Source: Ulota crispa (taxonomy: Eukaryota > Streptophyta > Bryopsida > Orthotrichales > Orthotrichaceae). Taken from it: DNA of 64,000 nt. Under the pieces are notes generated by a model. That model did not search any database and had not been told where the DNA came from. It worked only from the letters and a program-made list of their open reading frames with translations. The stretch spans positions 36,108,002 to 36,172,001 of the forward strand of contig OY987242.1 of NCBI GenBank assembly GCA_963920765.1, written 5' to 3'. Shown here piece by piece: positions 58,860 to 64,000 of this stretch (position 1 is the first letter of the stretch; the number at the start of each line of letters is the position of its first letter). The position numbers and the translations under genes are program-made.

Positions 58860-60116
58860 GTATTTCTATTCTACTTTTTCTACTTTCCAGATGTTTATGT
58901 CCAAGTAAAAAATTTGAGGTTTATATTTCAATGATTGGAATTTGACAGGTCAAGACTACCCTTTTTTTTCCCACATTTGGCATGGCAGTTCAAACATTGT
59001 GCGGTTGTTGCCTTTACAAAGTGCTCCTGTAGCTTTGTCCAACTATATTTTTTGAAAGGAAACATGTGCAATTAAATTGATTGTATGAATAGATTATGGA
59101 GAGGTTGAGTGCTAGGTCCAAGTATGGCATGAGTAGCAGTGGAAGGAAGAGGAACTTACTCTTAAAGTATTCTATAGTAAATAATTAATGTCTTAGCAGT
59201 CTTAATCAAGGAATATTGGCGTAAGCAGGGTGCGTGAATATATTGCAATTTTCATGGGGACTTTTGCAATTACAGAGAGCATGCTAGAAATGTTGTGCAA
59301 CTCTGAGCTTCACAAGGGCGTACATTTTGTCAGTGTCTCTTAAGATGGTCAGTGATGGAAGCATTGTTTGTCAGTTCAGAGAGGGACGTGGCTTCTATTG
59401 TTGCTGCACTAACAAGTGTCATGAAACCGCCGTATTCAATTGGTCTTTGGAGGAATCGCAGCGGTTAGTGACATTAGTTCAAAATCATGCTTGCTTGATT
59501 TGTCCTGTCTAGGCAAACTCTTAGTCGTTGTATGGAAATTGAAAGCAGATTTTCTTCTATTGAAAAAGCCGGCTCTTGGAAACAATCCGGCTATTCCATG
59601 TTAGGAGGGTAGGTAATGTTAGAGAGTAATAGTCTAGCCTTATAGAACGTAACCTCTTCCATTATCTTTGTAGCTTCAACCTCTCGAATGCTTATTGATT
59701 TGGAGTGTTGAATGTGGCAACATGGATACAAATTAATATTGAATGAAGACATGGCATTTAGCATGGGGAGTGGTAATTGTAATCATGTGTTGGGACAGTG
59801 CATTGTGTAAGGATATGAGAGCGATGGACCATGGATGTCCCAAACTCAGAACTAGTTCTGTAAAATATAGAAATTACTGCAGAATGAAGTCTCTACAATG
59901 AGCACTGATAATGTTAAGTGGGAATGCAGTGAAAGAATAGACTTGAAACAAAGTGTGCTCTTTTTGGACTAGAGATGTTCCTGCTGCATATCAGCTCTGC
60001 CATGGAGATATGCTCATTCTCAATGTTTTGCTTCAATTGCCAGGCTGTATAAGAGCTAAGGTACAATCTTGTTAGGGTTATTGAGGACTGAATTTTATTC
60101 TGCGTGTGTGATTCAG
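58860..60116 (+). other. Intron of the TNP2 pseudogene
   Basis: GTATTT at 58860 to GATTCAG ending 60116. Joining restores PYRR followed by KYKDAVSKREARRKEYRQYF in phase. A short frame at 59327-59512 within it has a cysteine cluster (GFYCCCTNKC) but no recognised family. Confidence 0.7.
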
Positions 60117-61345
60117 GAAATACAAGGATGCGGTATCGAAGCGAGAGGCAAGAAGGAAAGAGTATCGACAGTACTTTAGGAGAGGCAGGAGCAGAGCAAG
60201 ATTCTCTTTCTCAACAGACTTTCATCTTTTACCTAAGTTTGCAGAGTGGGTGCTTGACGAGGTCAAGCGAGATCAATGGGATAGTGTTCATGTGGATGAT
60301 CAAGTAGTGGACACTGCCAGAGGACCTCTACCGGTAGCATTGTCTTACAAATCGATGTATGCTTACAATAACCATTTTTGTCTGTTAAGCACAAAGAGGA
60401 AGCTGAAGACTACTGACAATGGGGTGGCTGCCACCTTCAGACAAGTATGTTGCAATGGAAGAGGAGATGCCAATCAGGTAGTAGCTAACATAGAATACAT
60501 GGGGCATGTAGAAGAAATTTTAGAATTGAATTACAGGCGTCATTTCATTAAGGTTTTAGTTTGTGACTTTGTGAAAGCAAACTATATTGGGGAGAATGCA
60601 ACGATTAAGAAAGACAAATGGGGCTTCACCCTAGCTAACTATAGCAGAATACCAGGTTACATATGCCAGGATAGTTTTGCTTTCCCTAGCCAGTGCGAGC
60701 AAGTCTTTTCTCTAAAGCAAGCGATGCGCAGGGCTAGAGGATAGTTTTGAGGAAGGATATTCGAGGGAGACGCGTGTTGCCAAACATGCCAGAGGAATCT
60801 GATCCTAGCCTATTTGAAATGGGAGACGGTGTAGACTTTGCAAGGTTGCAACCTGAAAGGGAAGTAGGGGAAGAGCTGGTTCCTCCACCCTTGACTGGAC
60901 AAAACATTGTGCTTCAGGAAGTGTTAGTTGCGGGACAAAGCAGGGCCGCAATAGGGCAAGGACAAGTTCAACGTGGTTATAGACATGGGATGCAGGAAGA
61001 AAATGGAACTGATGTAGGTGTTGGCGTTGTGTACATCGGCGAGGTGTGGGTGGTGCAACATCCAAACATGGACGTTGTAATAGGCAAAGCCCTAGAGAAG
61101 ATGGCAATCCTCATAATGCAAAGACCGGCTTTAGTGAAGGACAAGGAAGTCCTATGATGTCACAGAACTTGAGACCCAAAGTTGACTTTGGTGAAGCAGA
61201 ACCATCGCAATGCAGAACGACAGATTCTCAAAGGCGTAGTGTAATTGATAGAGACCATCCGGAAGAGGGAACGTCGTATAGGCACAGCAGTTTGTCTTCA
61301 CCAATGTTGTCAGATTTTGATGAAAGAAGTCCCAGGGGTGAATAG
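60117..61345 (+). pseudogene. TNP2 exon: DUF4216 and C-terminal tail
   Basis: DUF4216 (PF13952) is visible from YAYNNHFCLLSTKRKLKTTD through VEEILELNY, VLVCDFVKANY, DKWGFTLANYSRI and SFAFPSQCEQVF. A one-base shift at about 60738 continues into IVLRKDIRGRRVLPN. Another near 61080 leads to a Ser/Arg/Asp-rich tail (SSLSSPMLSDFDERSPRGE) ending in TAG at 61343-61345. Confidence 0.85.
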
Positions 61346-61414
61346 CAAAACCAGGTGTATTAGAGGGTTAGATGTTCATGATCAAGAATGTTTCTCAATT
61401 CTCAGGCACACTTA

Positions 61415-61739
61415 AGGTAGGAGGCTCATAATGGAGCATGTAAGGGCTAAAATTGAGCTTTGGGTAGGTGAAGCTCCTTGAAATGATTTTTAGTAAATTT
61501 TCCTTGAAGGACAAGAAGAATTGGCATGTGACCCAAGTTGTTTCATATTTTTTGGAACTTTGTGGAATTAGTTATGAATATTTGAAGTGGAAACACCATA
61601 GGGCTCTAGAATGGAGCACCTCCTCAAATGTACAGGACCTCTACATTGTTGAAGGCTATGAAAAAGAAGATGTACAAAATGAGTACATTTCAAGAGGTGC
61701 TCCATTTCAGAGCTTGCTCAAAATTTGAGCCTCCTACTT
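61415..61739. mobile_element. TA-flanked MITE, AGGTAGGAGGCTC family (copy A2)
   Basis: 325 bp; TA at 61413-61414 and 61740-61741; ends AGGTAGGAGGCTCA / TGAGCCTCCTACTT. Inserted in the CACTA element downstream of its transposase gene. Plus frames at 61468-61864 are within or across the MITE and not genes. Confidence 0.8.
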
Positions 61740-62159
61740 TATCCAGCTCTTCAACTTTGGAACTTCTAGAAGTAGATTCTCAAATCTTCTTTTATTGTGG
61801 AAAGTACCTTGTTTTGATTATTGAGATTACAAGGCAGCACATGCGCAGCACCTTCCTTCGTTAGAATTATAGTAATTGTAACATATTAAAAGAAAGCAGA
61901 AGGTAGAATATGGGAGTATGTTGAAGTAAAAGTCAGAAGGTTAATTATGAAAGAGAGAATGTTGACAGTCACTCCCAAATTAGATAGAGAATGACTTTGG
62001 AAGCTCTTGATTTCTAGCAAAATTTTAAAATTAGCTTGTGAACACGTTCAGTGGGGCCATTGAATAATGTCCAGCATAAAGTTGACAGATTTTTGATGAC
62101 GGCCTCTGGAATTGTTGTTTTGGACATGGATTTGTCAACTCTTTGTAGTTTTGACATAG

Positions 62160-62173
62160 CGTTTTCCGTAGTG
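62160..62173 (-). repeat. CACTA right terminal inverted repeat
   Basis: CGTTTTCCGTAGTG, the inverse of CACTACGGAAAACG. TGTCAA/TTGACA motifs lie at 61962, 62082, 62133 and 62151. Confidence 0.75.
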
Positions 62174-62770
62174 ATTGATACTTGTCTATTTTAGAACATG
62201 CTAGTATATCAAACAAATGCATGGATTGTGTTACATGCTCAAAAGCCTAACAATGCACAATAGCTCATTATCTATCTACACTACAAATTTGTAGCAAATC
62301 CAAAACCACTTCAAACAAAGAGTTGAGGCCAAATTCAAGGCTAAAATGATGTAAACCAACTTTTTTTTATTGGAGAAGAAGTTCAAACTAATAATCAAGA
62401 TTTTATATCATACATTAACTTATGGAAACTACACTACAATACAGTGATGGTGTCTTTTGATGTCCTTGAAGAATTTGATACAACTCTTAAAAATGGGAAG
62501 CCAATTCTTTTCCTATGAATTATTGATGTTGTTCAATTTCTTTTTTGGATTTTAAACTAAACCAAGCTACCATTTTGTGCCCCACTTTATATTGCAACCT
62601 ATTTATGCCATGGCATTCCAACTAAATAGAGTTCAAACCTTTGAATGTATGTTATTCACAAAATAGCACAAACAATAAAACACTAAGATGACACAACAAA
62701 ATAGGATCACATAGTATGTTTTAAAAAGCAAATGGTCATAATTCCTTACAAAGGGCCCTCACTCAGTCAC
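62174..62770. other. No gene seen
   Basis: AT-rich flank between the CACTA and the Tourist-like element. Confidence 0.4.
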
Positions 62771-62911
62771 TTAGGGCATCGTCAATGCGCCTCACAAACA
62801 AGCCCATGATACCAAGTCTCACCTTTTAATAAATAATGAAGTATAATACAAAAAATTAATATTTCTGAAAGACAATGAAAGTTTCATTGCAAAAACATAA
62901 TAAAGTTTGGG

Positions 62912-63117
62912 TTTGAACATCAGTTGATTTAGATACATCCCATCAAATGTTAACTAATTTCCAAGTTTTTTAAAAGCTAAAAAATGTGAAAACTCATCTA
63001 AAGGAGCCTTTGATTGGATATTTCTTTTGAAAGTTTGATTTGAAAAACCTCAATTTTTGGGAATTTAGTTAATATTTGACAAGACGTATATAAATCAACC
63101 GATGTTCAAACCTGAAT
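62912..63117. mobile_element. Small foldback element
   Basis: GGGTTTGAACATCAGTTGAT and ATCAACCGATGTTCAAACC form the ends of an inverted repeat. Internal text resembles the centre of the Mutator-like foldback at 21575-21981 (GTTGACTTAG and TGTTAGCTAA blocks). Confidence 0.6.
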
Positions 63118-63121
63118 TTTA

Positions 63122-63438
63122 AGGTAGGAGACTCATATTCCGCTCAAGCACTAAAACCATCCAACTTCTCAAATGTACTTTGTTTGTGCATATTGTTTTT
63201 CAATAATGTACAAGTAGAGAACATTTGAGGAGGAGGACGATTTTAGAGCCCTATGCCATTTCAACTTCAAAGTTTCATAACCAATTCCACAAAATTCCAA
63301 AAGACATTAAACAACTTGGATTAGATATCGATTTCTTTTGTCTTTCAAGAAAAATTTACTGAAAAATAGTTCAAGAAGTTTCACCTCCCCATAATTCAGT
63401 TCAAGCCCCTAGATGGTCGGTTTATGAGCCTCCTACCT
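63122..63438. mobile_element. TA-flanked MITE, AGGTAGGAGACTC family (copy A3)
   Basis: 317 bp; TA at 63120-63121 and 63439-63440; ends AGGTAGGAGACTCA / TGAGCCTCCTACCT. Internal text around AATTTACTGAAAAATA matches copy A1. Confidence 0.85.
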
Positions 63439-63639
63439 TATTACGTTTTCACGATGAAACTTTCAATGGCTTTCAAGAAATAGTAATTTTAAGTAACACT
63501 TTGTTGTCCATTAAAAGATGAGACATTGGAGATGCTCTTACCTACCTCACATGGAGTTGAATATTCATTCTCACAAGCCAAACGAGTACCGGGCCCCCAC
63601 ATCTTTTTACCAAACGAGAAAAACCAACTGCAGGGGGAC

Positions 63640-63765
63640 GAAGTTAACCCGGGGTGAAAAGCAGACCAAGCGAATGTTGACTCGAGGTAGCCGATGCTGG
63701 GCCCACGAAACGGTGGGCGGGGACCTTTTACCCAGGTATGCTGCAAGTTCACCCCAGGTAATTTG
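63640..63765. repeat. Short inverted repeat, TTAACCCGGGGTGAA
   Basis: TTAACCCGGGGTGAA near 63644 and TTCACCCCAGGTAA near 63750 are inverted. It could be a small MITE or a chance palindrome in GC-richer sequence. Confidence 0.35.
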
Positions 63766-63794
63766 TCTCTTACACTTACTAATAGTAAAAATCC

Positions 63795-64000
63795 GGGACC
63801 TTCATAAAGAGGCAAGCTGCCACGCCTTCTCTCCCATCCTCGTGTTTGTTGCGTTCACTGCTTCCTTTGAAGCTCTCCTTTTGTGCTCGTTGCTTGTGCC
63901 TTCGATCGCTCCTCCGCCGCTGCTTCTGGAGCGCTTCTGTGGTTCGCTCCCATGCTCCCGTGTTGTTGAGCCCTCGGTGGAACTTTGCGGCTCGCGATTT
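63795..64000 (+). promoter_or_regulatory. Promoter/5'UTR-like sequence at the right edge
   Basis: The composition becomes C/T-rich. A weak TATA-like TCATAAAGA at 63802 is followed about 30 bases later by CCTTCTCTCCCATCC, a pyrimidine patch of the kind seen at plant transcription starts. A short ATG frame near 63952 stops quickly and may be an upstream frame. A gene may begin beyond the window. Confidence 0.35.

Larger units (their letters stand above)
52286..61345 (+). pseudogene. TNP2-like: TNP2-type CACTA transposase, pseudogene
   Basis: The gene encoded the DNA-cutting transposase of the element. Four blocks in order are recognisable: a transposase-associated zinc domain (52286-52480), Transposase_21 (53287-54793), DUF4218 (58048-58859) and DUF4216 (60117-60740), then a polar tail to a stop at 61345. 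Introns at 52481-53286, 54794-58047 (3.25 kb) and 58860-60116 (1.26 kb) are supported by GT-AG ends and by domain continuity. Breaks include in-frame stops at 52430, 53601, 53649, 54075, 54563 and 54650, and frameshifts near 54240, 58065, 58650, 60738 and 61080. All this makes activity impossible. The N-terminal start was not found. Confidence 0.9.
44133..62173 (+). mobile_element. Large CACTA (En/Spm) transposon, decayed
   Basis: The element is about 18.0 kb. The left end is CACTACGGGAAGAT and the right end, reversed, CACTACGGAAAACG, agreeing at 11 of 14 bases. The flanking triplets are AAT and ATT, not an exact duplication. TGTCAA/TTGACA occurs at least four times close to each end, as expected for subterminal transposase sites. 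Inside lie a TNP2-type transposase pseudogene (plus strand, 52.3-61.3 kb) and a second pseudogene reading the other way (about 51.1-45.9 kb). In the classical En/Spm layout both products come from one strand, so divergent genes are unusual. A TA-MITE at 61415-61739 is a later insertion. Confidence 0.85.
62774..63537. mobile_element. Tourist-like element hosting two insertions
   Basis: TTA at 62771-62773 and 63538-63540; ends GGGCATCGTCAATG / reversed GAGCATCTCCAATG. A foldback (about 62912-63117) and a TA-MITE (63122-63438) lie inside, almost adjacent. Confidence 0.75.

Noticed and set aside
63489..63815. 108-codon minus-strand open frame
   Set aside because: Runs from the Tourist-like element end into GC-richer sequence, no motif, composition explains its length.

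Overview
The window reads as plant (streptophyte) nuclear DNA: AT-rich, with no recognisable intact host gene and dense in DNA transposons. The clearest coding signal is a decayed CACTA (En/Spm) transposase of the TNP2 type, with the domain order known from plant CACTA elements (transposase-associated zinc domain, Transposase_21, DUF4218, DUF4216). I cannot name the species. Nothing suggests a bacterial, organellar or viral origin.

Layout. 1-1.6 kb: AT-rich DNA and a TTAA-flanked MITE. 1.68-5.3 kb: the only low-repeat, gene-like island, with short open frames and good splice-site pairs; one open frame is split by a TA-flanked MITE. 5.3-44 kb: a nested field of miniature elements. At least five types can be separated by target duplication and ends: (a) TTAA (once CTAG) elements with CCCCTAAAGG ends, piggyBac/Sola3-like, 14 copies; (b) TA elements with AGGTAAG or AGGTAGG ends, nine copies in related families; (c) 9-bp-duplication, Mutator-like foldback elements; (d) TTA/TAA Tourist (PIF/Harbinger)-like elements; (e) a small CACTA MITE. 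Long inverted repeats, several minisatellites, a tRNA-like SINE and a gypsy reverse-transcriptase relic lie among them. 44.13-62.17 kb: an 18-kb CACTA element holding a plus-strand TNP2 pseudogene (52.3-61.3 kb) and a divergent minus-strand pseudogene of unknown family (about 51.1-45.9 kb). 62.8-63.5 kb: a Tourist-like element with two nested insertions. 63.8-64 kb: GC-richer, promoter/5'UTR-like sequence that may lead to a gene beyond the window.

The most interesting signal is the TA-MITE group. Its ends carry a consensus 5' splice site (AG|GTAAG or AG|GTAGG) and a pyrimidine-rich far end. In the copy at 3223-3542, GT-AG splicing at the element ends would restore exactly the uninterrupted target and join two open frames into one of 98 codons. 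This is what is expected of an intron-generating (introner-like) transposon. Two comparisons between repeat copies in the window act as related empty sites: one supports TA as the target of this group, the other supports a 4-bp duplication (CTAG) for the TTAA-type group.

No operon-like or pathway organisation is visible. The only genes that would have worked together are the two CACTA genes, and both are dead, with several stops and frameshifts.
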